Part shown: positions 1 through 6,076 of the stretch, piece after piece | Position numbering within the stretch: position 1 is the stretch's first letter | How the letters are laid out: every line of letters starts with the position of its first letter | NCBI GenBank assembly: GCA_015657735.1 | Contig: SSSX01000440.1 | Location: 1-6,421 of the forward strand | Length of the DNA stretch: 6,421 bases | Source: Zoogloeaceae bacterium | Lineage (GTDB): Bacteria > Pseudomonadota > Gammaproteobacteria > Burkholderiales > Rhodocyclaceae | Direction: 5' to 3' | Translations under genes and position numbers: made by a program | Notes under the pieces: model-generated | What the model was told of the DNA's origin: nothing | The model's database searches: none | Seen by the model: only the letters and a program-made list of their open reading frames with translations

Positions 1-75
1 GCCGACATGCAGGAAACCGCCGCCGCGATCGCCGCCGCGGCCGACGCCAGCCCCGAAAAACGTTCCGTGGAATGA
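1..75 (+). CDS. C-terminal end of an unidentified protein (partial)
   Basis: Frame 1 is open from the left edge to a TGA at 73-75 and encodes 24 residues, ADMQETAAAIAAAADASPEK followed by RSVE. The piece is alanine-rich, has a charged end and would form a helix. It carries no motif that identifies a family, and the gene's start lies outside the window. I prefer this frame because it ends about 100 bp before the next plus-strand gene and reads as an ordinary hydrophilic C-terminus. In GC-rich DNA a short open frame is weak evidence, so the call is tentative and no function is assigned. Confidence 0.5.
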   Translation, partial: ADMQETAAAIAAAADASPEKRSVE

Positions 76-85
76 AACGGACCTC

Positions 86-108
86 ATCTCGAAAAGCAAA
101 TCTCGAGA
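86..108. promoter_or_regulatory. Repeat cluster in the arylsulfatase upstream region
   Basis: The 100-bp gap before the sulfatase gene contains an unusually A-rich patch for this DNA. It holds the 7-bp direct repeat ATCTCGA at 86-92 and 100-106, spaced 14 bp start to start. The second copy is part of the palindrome TCTCGAGA (101-108), so TCTCGA (87-92) and TCGAGA (103-108) can also pair as a 6-bp hairpin. Such an arrangement could be an operator. No convincing -35/-10 pair is visible; TATCCT at 120-125 is only a 4-of-6 match to the -10 consensus and has no good -35 partner. The regulator is unknown. The sulfatase context makes a sulfur-starvation regulator thinkable, but the sequence does not show one. 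Confidence 0.25.
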
Positions 109-164
109 CTGCGTGCAACTATCCTGATGCCCGGCACCGACCACGGCCGGAACGACAAAACCAC

Positions 165-168
165 GGAG
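165..168 (+). promoter_or_regulatory. Ribosome-binding site of the arylsulfatase gene
   Basis: GGAG lies seven bases before the ATG at 176. It supports that start, after which a basic N-terminus and signal peptide follow directly. Confidence 0.7.
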
Positions 169-175
169 ACACGCA

Positions 176-1924
176 ATGACCAAGCCCCGCGCGACACGCC
201 TCGCCAGACTGTGCGCCCCCCTCCTCGCCCTGCCCTTCGCCGCCCAGGCAGCGCCGGAACCGGCCAAGCGCCCCAACATCCTGCTGATCGTCGCCGACGA
301 CCTCGGCTACACCGACATCGGAGCCTACGGCGCCGAAGTCGCCACCCCCAACCTCGACCGGCTGGCCGCCACCGGCGCCAAGATGACCAGCTTCTACGCC
401 TCGCCGTTCTGCTCGCCGACCCGCGCGATGCTGATGTCGGGCAGCGACAACCACCTCGTCGGCTTCGGCGACATGGCCGAGCTGATCACCCCCGAACAGC
501 GCGGCAAACCCGGCTACGAGGGCAACCTCAACGACCGCGTGGTGCCGATGGCGCAGGTGCTGAAGGACGCCGGCTACCGCACCGCGATGGCCGGCAAGTG
601 GCATCTGGGCGTCGCCGAACAGTTCAGCCCGGCCAGCCGCGGTTTCGAGCAGTCCTACGCGATGGTGATGGGCGGCGCCAGCCACTGGGGCGACCAGGGC
701 GGCATCGTGGCCGTCGACCCGGCCAAGCCGCCGAAGGCGATCTACCGCGAGAACGGCAAGGCGATCGACATTCCGCGCGACGGCTTCTACTCGTCGCAGG
801 CCTTCACCGACAAGCTCCTCGAATACATCAAGAGCGGCGAAGGCTCCGGCAAGCCCTTCTTCGGCTACCTCGCCTTCACCGCGCCGCACTGGCCGCTGCA
901 CGCCCCCGACGAAGACATCGCCAAGTACGAAAACCGTTACAAGGACGGCTACGAGGCGCTGCGCAAGGAACGCGTCGAGCGCCTCAAGAAGCTCGGCCTG
1001 CTCAGCGCCGGCACCCCGGTTTACGAAGGCCACCCGAGCTGGCCGAAATGGGACAGCCTGACCAAGGAACAGCAGGCTTCCGAAGCCCGCCGCATGGCGG
1101 TGTACTCGGCGATGATCGAGAACATGGACCGCCAGATCGGCCGCGTGCTGGCCTATCTCAAGGAGAAGGGCGAACTCGACAACACCTTCGTGTTCTTCAT
1201 GTCCGACAACGGCGCCGACGGCAACTCGGTGTACGACGTGGCGCGCACCCGCGAGTGGATCCACAAGGACATGGACAACAGCACCGCCAACATCGGCCGG
1301 CCCGGCTCCTTCGCCGAATACGGCCCGGGCTGGGCGCAGGTCGGCATGACCCCGTTCAAGATGTACAAGTCGTTCATGTACGAAGGCGGCATCTCGGTGC
1401 CGGCCATCGCCTGGGGCCCGGGCATCAACGGCGGCACCGTCAAACGCGAATTCGCCCACGTGATGGACATCGCCCCGACGATCTACGAGCTGGCCGGCAC
1501 CCACCACCCGGGCACCCGCTACAACGACCGCGAGGTGCTGCCGCTGCGCGGCAAGTCGATGCTGCCCTACCTGCAGGGCAAGGCCAAGCTGGTGCGCGGC
1601 AAGGACGAGCCGGTCGGCTGGGAACTCGGCGGCCGCAAGGCGCTGCGCAAGGGCGACTGGAAGATCGTGTACGCCAACCAGCCGTGGGGCACCGGCGACT
1701 GGGAGCTCTACAACATCGCCAAGGACCGCTCCGAGAGCCGCAACCTCGCCGCGAAGAACCCCGCCAAGCTCACCGAGCTGGTCGCCGACTGGAAGCGCTA
1801 CGTCGCCGAAACCGGCACGCTGGAAATCGACAATCTCGCCAACCGGCCCGGCTACAGCAACGGCGCCAAGTACTACGACGACCTGTCGATCGAAGTGAAG
1901 ATGCAGCCGCGCGCTGCACAGTAA
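176..1924 (+). CDS. Exported Cys-type arylsulfatase
   Basis: This 582-residue sulfatase hydrolyses sulfate esters, probably in the periplasm, releasing sulfate for assimilation; the natural substrate is not evident. Residues 1-25 form a Sec-type signal peptide: a basic start, a hydrophobic core, and a likely cleavage after AQA at 23-25. There is no twin-arginine pair. The formylglycine motif CSPTR is at 79-83, so Cys79 is the residue that must be oxidised to formylglycine. The second signature, GKWHLG, gives Lys141 and His143. Metal-binding Asp41/Asp42 and Asp344/Asn345 (SDNG), and His238 (TAPHWP), are present, and Lys398 precedes EGG. From memory of the Pseudomonas aeruginosa AtsA structure (Asp13/14, Cys51, Arg55, Lys113, His115, His211, Asp317, Asn318), the spacing is almost identical at an offset of 27-28, so the fold and active site look intact. 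AtsA itself is cytoplasmic and lacks a signal peptide. No maturation enzyme is encoded in this window. The gene is followed after 16 bases by a cytochrome gene, probably in one operon. Family assignment is firm; substrate is unknown. Confidence 0.95.
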   Translation: MTKPRATRLARLCAPLLALPFAAQAAPEPAKRPNILLIVADDLGYTDIGAYGAEVATPNLDRLAATGAKMTSFYASPFCSPTRAMLMSGSDNHLVGFGDMAELITPEQRGKPGYEGNLNDRVVPMAQVLKDAGYRTAMAGKWHLGVAEQFSPASRGFEQSYAMVMGGASHWGDQGGIVAVDPAKPPKAIYRENGKAIDIPRDGFYSSQAFTDKLLEYIKSGEGSGKPFFGYLAFTAPHWPLHAPDEDIAKYENRYKDGYEALRKERVERLKKLGLLSAGTPVYEGHPSWPKWDSLTKEQQASEARRMAVYSAMIENMDRQIGRVLAYLKEKGELDNTFVFFMSDNGADGNSVYDVARTREWIHKDMDNSTANIGRPGSFAEYGPGWAQVGMTPFKMYKSFMYEGGISVPAIAWGPGINGGTVKREFAHVMDIAPTIYELAGTHHPGTRYNDREVLPLRGKSMLPYLQGKAKLVRGKDEPVGWELGGRKALRKGDWKIVYANQPWGTGDWELYNIAKDRSESRNLAAKNPAKLTELVADWKRYVAETGTLEIDNLANRPGYSNGAKYYDDLSIEVKMQPRAAQ

Positions 1925-1928
1925 GCCC

Positions 1929-1932
1929 GGAG
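1929..1932 (+). promoter_or_regulatory. Ribosome-binding site of the multihaem cytochrome gene
   Basis: GGAG lies eight bases before the ATG at 1941 and inside the 16-base gap after the sulfatase stop. It fixes the cytochrome start and, with the short gap, argues for co-transcription. No terminator could fit between the two genes. Confidence 0.65.
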
Positions 1933-1940
1933 CGCGGTCG

Positions 1941-3959
1941 ATGCGCGGCTGGCTGCACCGCATCCTGGGCGCGCTGCTCGCGCTGGCGGCGCTCCCGGCC
2001 GGCGCCGCGCCGCCGCGCGCCGAAGCCCGCCCCGGCTACATCGCCGACAGCGCCTGCGCCGCCTGCCACCCCCGGCAGGCGGCGGCCTGGCAAGGCTCCA
2101 AGCACGATCTGGCGATGCAGCCGGCCAGCCCCGCCCGCGTCCTCGGCGACTTCGACGGCGCGCGCTTCGGTGCCGCGCCGCACAGCGCCACCTTCCTGCG
2201 CCGCGACGCCCGTCTCTACGTGCGCACCGACGGCCCCGACGGCCGCCCGGCCGAGTTTCCGGTCACTCACGCGTTCGGCCTCCGGCCGCTGCAGCAGGTG
2301 CTGCTGCCGCTGCCCGGCGGCCGCCTGCAGGCCTTCGACATCGCCTGGGATACCGTCCGCCGCCAGTGGTTCTCGCTCCACCCCGACGACGCCTTCGCGC
2401 CCGGCTCGCCACTGCACTGGAGCGGCCGCTACCAGAACTGGAACCTGATGTGCGGCGAATGCCACACCACCGCCTACCGCAAGGGCTACGACGAGGCCGG
2501 CGACCGCTACCGCACCCGCTACACCGCCCCCCACGTCGGCTGCCAGGCCTGCCACGGCCCCGGCCGCGATCATGCCGACAGCGCCCGCCGCCACGACGGC
2601 GCGCCGACGCCCACCGCCAACCGGGCCCTCGGGCACGCCCACGGCCAGGTGGACCAGTGCGCCGCCTGCCACGCCCGGCGCACCCGCCTCGTCGAAGACG
2701 CGGTCCCCGGCCAGCCCTTCCTCGACAACTACATCCCCGACAACCTGCGCACCGGCCTCTATCAGCCTGACGGCCAGCAGCTCGACGAAGTCTTCGAATA
2801 CGGCTCCTTCCGCCAGAGCCGCATGTACCAGGCCGGCGTCGCCTGCAGCGACTGCCACGACCCCCACGCCGGCCGGCTGCGCGCCGACGGCAACGCACTG
2901 TGCGTGCGCTGCCATGGCGAGACGCCCGATCCGCGCTTCCCCGGCCTGCAGGCCAAGCGCTACGACGCGCCGCAGCACCACTTTCACGCCACCGGCCAGC
3001 CCGGCAGCCAGTGCGTCGACTGCCACATGCCGAGCCGCGACTACATGGTCGTCCACGGCCGCCGCGACCACGCGATCCGCATCCCGCGTCCCGACCTCAC
3101 GCGCCGGACCGGCGCCCCCGACGCCTGCCAGGGCTGCCACGCCGACCGCCCCGCCGGCTGGGCCGCGGCCGCCATCGACGAGCACCACGGCCCGCGCCAC
3201 CGCCCCGAACACTCCGGTGAAATCCTCGCCGCCGCGCGCCGCGGCGAGCCCGGCGCCGGCGCCCGCCTCGCCGCGCTGGCGGCCGACCCGCAGCACAACG
3301 CCATCGTCCGCGCCACCGCCATCGAAACCCTGGCCGGGCTCGGCGGCCGTCCGCCGGAAGCGGCCTATGCCGACCCCGATCCGGTGGTGCGCAGCACCGC
3401 CGCGGCGGCCCTCGCCGCGCGCCCGCCCGCCGAGCGGCTGAGCCACCTGCCGGCGCTGCTGGCCGACCCGCTCCGCGCGGTCCGCATCGCCGCCGCCCGC
3501 GGCCTCGCCGGACTACCCGACGGACTGCTGTCGGCCGACCAGCTCGCGCTGCGCCGTCGCGGCCTCGACGAATTCATCGCCGCCCAGCAGGCGATGGCCG
3601 ACATGCCCAGCGCACAGATCAACCTGGCCCTGCTCCACATCGACCTCGGCAACCCCACCGCGGCCGAGCGCCACTACCGCCGCGCCATCGCCCAGGAGCG
3701 CAGCGCCAACGCCGCCCGCCTCGGCCTCGCCCGCCTGCTGGCCGCCGACCAGCCCGACGCCGCGGCCCGCGTGCTGCGCGACGGCATCGCCACCTCCACG
3801 CGCCCGGCCGAACTGCACTTCGCCCTCGGCCTGCTGGCCGGCGAACGGAAGGACTGGAACGGCGCCGAAACCGAACTGCGCCGCGCCGCCGAACTCGCCC
3901 CCGACGATCCGCGCATCCGCCGCAACCTCGACGCCGTCCGGCGCCTGCAGCCGCGCTAA
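1941..3959 (+). CDS. Periplasmic octahaem c-type cytochrome with HEAT- and TPR-like C-terminal region
   Basis: This 672-residue protein has a signal peptide (residues 1-22, likely cleaved after AGA at 20-22). Eight CxxCH haem-attachment motifs follow, at Cys39, 171, 201, 240, 302, 321, 358 and 396. The first motif sits in a segment (about 33-60) typical of the cytochrome c554-like group, with a CxxCH followed by W and SKH. A conserved-looking stretch, YGSFRQSRMYQAGV then CSDCH (287-306), and CHMP (361-364) resemble a family of multihaem cytochromes that databases usually name only by their repeats. From about residue 430 the haems stop. Residues 440-530 contain HEAT-like helical repeats (for example around 455-468, 483-493 and 513-524), and 555-670 contain TPR-like repeats (around 559-585, 590-612 and 625-655), suggesting a protein-binding platform. 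It probably carries electrons in the periplasm, and may be part of a reductase or a redox partner of another protein. The sulfatase upstream suggests a joint role, but that is inference. Its stop codon overlaps the end of the opposing ATP-grasp gene. It would need the cytochrome c maturation system, which is not seen here. Redox substrate is unknown. Confidence 0.92.
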   Translation: MRGWLHRILGALLALAALPAGAAPPRAEARPGYIADSACAACHPRQAAAWQGSKHDLAMQPASPARVLGDFDGARFGAAPHSATFLRRDARLYVRTDGPDGRPAEFPVTHAFGLRPLQQVLLPLPGGRLQAFDIAWDTVRRQWFSLHPDDAFAPGSPLHWSGRYQNWNLMCGECHTTAYRKGYDEAGDRYRTRYTAPHVGCQACHGPGRDHADSARRHDGAPTPTANRALGHAHGQVDQCAACHARRTRLVEDAVPGQPFLDNYIPDNLRTGLYQPDGQQLDEVFEYGSFRQSRMYQAGVACSDCHDPHAGRLRADGNALCVRCHGETPDPRFPGLQAKRYDAPQHHFHATGQPGSQCVDCHMPSRDYMVVHGRRDHAIRIPRPDLTRRTGAPDACQGCHADRPAGWAAAAIDEHHGPRHRPEHSGEILAAARRGEPGAGARLAALAADPQHNAIVRATAIETLAGLGGRPPEAAYADPDPVVRSTAAAALAARPPAERLSHLPALLADPLRAVRIAAARGLAGLPDGLLSADQLALRRRGLDEFIAAQQAMADMPSAQINLALLHIDLGNPTAAERHYRRAIAQERSANAARLGLARLLAADQPDAAARVLRDGIATSTRPAELHFALGLLAGERKDWNGAETELRRAAELAPDDPRIRRNLDAVRRLQPR

Positions 3960-4819
3960 CCGGCGTAATCGCGCAGCACTTCGGCGAAGCGCAGCGCCGC
4001 ATCCGGCGTGGCGCCGAGGAACAGCTCCGGCTCGATCAATTCCAGCTCCATCACCGCCGGCCGGCCGTCGGGCAGACGGACGAGGTCCACGCGCGCATAG
4101 ACGGTCGGCGCCGGCGTGGCGGCCAGCGCCACGCTGGCCAGCCCGATCTCGTCGGCCGCCGGCGCATAGGCATGGACCGTGCCGCCGTACATGTCCTGCA
4201 CGCGGAAGTCGCCGGCCGCCGGCCGCTTGCGGATCGCGTGGCAGAAGCGGCCGCCGAAATAGATCAGCGACACCTCGCCGTCGGCGGCGACGCTCGGGAT
4301 GAAGGGCTGCACCAGCACGTCGCCGCCCGCCAGCAGCGCCTCGAGGTGCGCCTCGCAGGCCGGGTCGGCCGCCGCCGCGCGCAGCGCGCCAATCGCGCCG
4401 ATCGACACCGCCGGCTTGACGACCACCTCGCGCCAGCCGCTCGCCCGCAACTGCGCCACGCCATCCGTCGCGCCGCGCGCCAGCCACAGCGTCGGCACCG
4501 TCGCGATGCCGCTGGCGGCCAGCTCGCGCAGGTATTCCTTGTGGCTGTTCCAGTCGATCACCGCCAGCGGATTGACGAAGGCGGTGAGCCGGCTGGTCCG
4601 CTCGGCCCAGGCGAGGAACTCCGGCAGGCGCCGGAAGTAATCCCACGGCGTGCGCACCACGACCAGCGGATAGGCAGCCCAGTCCTCGGGGCTGTCCCAC
4701 GGGGCGACCACCGCCTCGACGCCGATCCGCGCCAGCGCGGCGACCAGCAGATGGGTTTCCGGGTCCGGCTTGGCCATCGTGGCGCCGGTGACGAGGACGA
4801 TGCGGGTGGTGGCTTCCAT
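3956..4819 (-). CDS. ATP-grasp ligase, glutathione synthetase/RimK-like
   Basis: This 287-residue soluble protein has the layout of a stand-alone ATP-grasp enzyme, which joins a carboxylate to an amine or similar nucleophile through an acylphosphate at the cost of ATP. The N-terminal part (about 5-85) looks like the pre-ATP-grasp fold, with RTPWDY at 56-61. Lys94 (NSHKEYL) and Lys135 (VVVKP) are the likely ATP-binding lysines. Gln171-Pro172 (VQPFIP) falls in the adenine-contacting hinge, and Arg243/Asp245 (ARVDLV) and Glu258/Glu260 (MELELIEP) are the likely magnesium and catalytic residues. The pattern recalls, from memory, the family that includes the D-cycloserine enzyme DcsG, but most relatives have no known product and nothing here suggests cycloserine synthesis. 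I chose the ATG at 4819 because the domain begins directly after it and a weak GAGAA site lies five bases upstream. In-frame ATGs at 4855 and 4885 would add a tail without recognisable domain. The substrate is unknown. Confidence 0.85.
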   Translation of the reverse strand: MEATTRIVLVTGATMAKPDPETHLLVAALARIGVEAVVAPWDSPEDWAAYPLVVVRTPWDYFRRLPEFLAWAERTSRLTAFVNPLAVIDWNSHKEYLRELAASGIATVPTLWLARGATDGVAQLRASGWREVVVKPAVSIGAIGALRAAAADPACEAHLEALLAGGDVLVQPFIPSVAADGEVSLIYFGGRFCHAIRKRPAAGDFRVQDMYGGTVHAYAPAADEIGLASVALAATPAPTVYARVDLVRLPDGRPAVMELELIEPELFLGATPDAALRFAEVLRDYAG

Positions 4820-4845
4820 GGCGATTCTCGAGGATGGGCGATAGA

Positions 4846-4876
4846 CAGCGGCCATTGTAGTGGCGGCCGGCCGCTG
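4846..4876. repeat. 8-bp inverted repeat in the gap before the ATP-grasp gene
   Basis: CAGCGGCC (4846-4853) and GGCCGCTG (4869-4876) are perfect inverted copies separated by 15 bases. On the minus strand this makes a GC-rich hairpin after the glycosyltransferase stop. It is not followed by a T run, so it is a poor intrinsic terminator. It could instead be an operator, because the arms flank the possible -10 box at 4854-4859. Confidence 0.4.
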
Positions 4877-4882
4877 CGCCAG
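4854..4882 (-). promoter_or_regulatory. Possible promoter of the ATP-grasp gene
   Basis: Read on the minus strand, TACAAT (4859 down to 4854) matches the sigma-70 -10 consensus in five of six positions and stands out in such GC-rich DNA. With a 17-bp spacer the -35 position (4882-4877) reads CTGGCG, only three of six matches. A transcript would start near 4847 and leave a leader of about 28 bases before the ATG at 4819, consistent with that start and not with the longer reading frame. The prediction is weak because of the poor -35. Confidence 0.3.
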
Positions 4883-4900
4883 CACTCGCCGGACGGCGAC

Positions 4901-6067
4901 TCAGCCGGCGCGCCGCGGATGGCGCGACACCCGGCGCGCGCCTCGGGCACGCACCAGCCAGCCCAGCGCGGCAGCAAAGGAAACCGTCGCGACGACGCTC
5001 GTCACCCAGGGCTCGAGCACCAGACAGGCAAACGAGGCGCGGCGCCGGCCGCCGAGCAGCCACGCACCCGCCCGCTGAACGTAGATCAGCACGCCGGAGG
5101 CGAGCGCCGCCTGGCCCCAGGTGAAGCCGAGGAAGGCGGTCGGCCCGGTCGCCCAGATCGCCGCCATGGCGACCGACGCGCAGGGCAGCGACAGCGTCGC
5201 CATGACGAAATTGGGAAAGGTCAGCAGCCCAAAGAGCCGGCCGGCCGATTCAGGCCCGCGGGCATGCACGGCGCAGCACTGCAGGTGCCCGGCGATCCAG
5301 CGTACGCGCTGCCGGACCAGCGCGAGCCCGCTGGCCGGCACGACGGTGGCCGCCACCGCCCCGTCGGCCAGGGCCAGACGCAGGCCCCGGCGCCCCAGGC
5401 CAAGGCTGAGATCGGCATCCTCCGTGCGGGTGCGCGCCGAAAAGGGATGATCGAGCAGCACCGCGCGCCGGAACAGCGTCGCGGCGCCGGGCAGGATCGA
5501 AATGGCGCCGACGACATCCTGGCCGGCGCGCTCGAAATTCAGGGCGGCGAGATATTCCTGCCGCTGCAGGCCGCCCAGCCATGTTGCGGCATTGTCCACG
5601 TCCACATGAAACGCGACGGCATCGGCCCGCCGGGCCTCGAGCGTTTCCAGCGCGGCATCCAGCGCGCCAGGGGCAAGGCGCGTATCGGCGTCGAGGGTCA
5701 GGACGAGCTCGCAATGCGTTGCGCGGATACCGGCGTTGAGCGCCTCGGCCTTGCCCAGATTGGCCGGCAACACGATCACCCGGCCCGGCCCGAAGCCGGT
5801 CAGGCTGCGCCGGGCCAGCACGGCGGTGGCGTCGGTGGACCCGTCGTCGACGACCACGATCTCCGCCGGCGGCGGCACCTGGGACCGCAGCGACGCCAAG
5901 GTGCCGCCGATGTTGCAGGCCTCGTTGAAGGCCGGGATGACCACCGCGACGCCGGGCCGCGCCGCGCCGCGGGCGGAAGCGCGGCACCGGCCGCGCCGGA
6001 AGGCCAGTCCCAGCACGGCACAGGCGGCCATCCGCAGCCACAGCACGAGCAGCACGATCTCGGCCAC
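4901..6067 (-). CDS. Membrane glycosyltransferase, family 2 (processive polysaccharide synthase type)
   Basis: This 388-residue inner-membrane enzyme transfers a sugar from a nucleotide-sugar donor to a growing glycan or lipid-linked acceptor. A hydrophobic helix at 2-23 precedes the GT-A catalytic domain. Within that domain are IPAFNE (44-49), Asp74-Asp75 (VVVDDGSTDA), the DxD motif Asp126-Ala-Asp128, the TED motif at 215-217 with catalytic-base candidate Asp217, and QRVRW at 253-257, the QxxRW signature of processive synthases. Three hydrophobic segments follow at about 283-305, 309-330 and 345-371. This is the order found in poly-N-acetylglucosamine, hyaluronan and cellulose synthases, and the length is slightly below that of PgaC/IcaA as I recall them. 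The sugar cannot be deduced. The start is a GTG at 6067, nine bases after the upstream stop, with no clear ribosome-binding site, suggesting translational coupling. An internal ATG at 6031 would cut the first helix in half. It is probably part of a surface-polysaccharide operon entering from the right edge. Confidence 0.9.
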   Translation of the reverse strand: MAEIVLLVLWLRMAACAVLGLAFRRGRCRASARGAARPGVAVVIPAFNEACNIGGTLASLRSQVPPPAEIVVVDDGSTDATAVLARRSLTGFGPGRVIVLPANLGKAEALNAGIRATHCELVLTLDADTRLAPGALDAALETLEARRADAVAFHVDVDNAATWLGGLQRQEYLAALNFERAGQDVVGAISILPGAATLFRRAVLLDHPFSARTRTEDADLSLGLGRRGLRLALADGAVAATVVPASGLALVRQRVRWIAGHLQCCAVHARGPESAGRLFGLLTFPNFVMATLSLPCASVAMAAIWATGPTAFLGFTWGQAALASGVLIYVQRAGAWLLGGRRRASFACLVLEPWVTSVVATVSFAAALGWLVRARGARRVSRHPRRAG

Positions 6068-6076
6068 GGCCGGGAG

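Noticed and set aside
12..44. GCC/GCG-rich near-repeats at the left edge as a possible tandem repeat.
   Set aside because: They are explained by an alanine-rich coding stretch in a GC-rich genome and do not form exact repeated units.
119..1963. A 614-codon open frame on the minus strand opposite the sulfatase gene.
   Set aside because: Its protein is a Val/Ala/Gly/His-rich low-complexity string without motifs, as expected from the antisense of GC-rich codons. The plus-strand sulfatase has every catalytic residue.
127..2448. A 773-codon plus-strand open frame spanning the sulfatase and the start of the cytochrome gene.
   Set aside because: It is Arg/Pro-rich with no domain and overlaps two well-supported genes in another frame, so it is a shadow of GC bias.
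1770..3446. A 558-codon minus-strand open frame opposite the cytochrome gene.
   Set aside because: Its product is Gly/Ala/Val/Arg-rich without motifs, while the opposite strand encodes eight CxxCH sites.
1941..3959. Calling the cytochrome an ammonia-forming nitrite reductase.
   Set aside because: There is no CxxCK motif, the haem count and the C-terminal repeats do not fit classical NrfA, and no nrf partner genes are nearby.
4820..4885. A longer N-terminus for the ATP-grasp protein starting at 4885 or 4855.
   Set aside because: The extra residues show no domain similarity, would cover the candidate promoter, and the ATG at 4819 sits right before the first strand of the fold.
3513..5063. A 516-codon minus-strand frame overlapping the ATP-grasp gene, the gap and the glycosyltransferase end.
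   Set aside because: It reads as Arg/Gly/Ala-rich shadow sequence and conflicts with the two motif-bearing genes.
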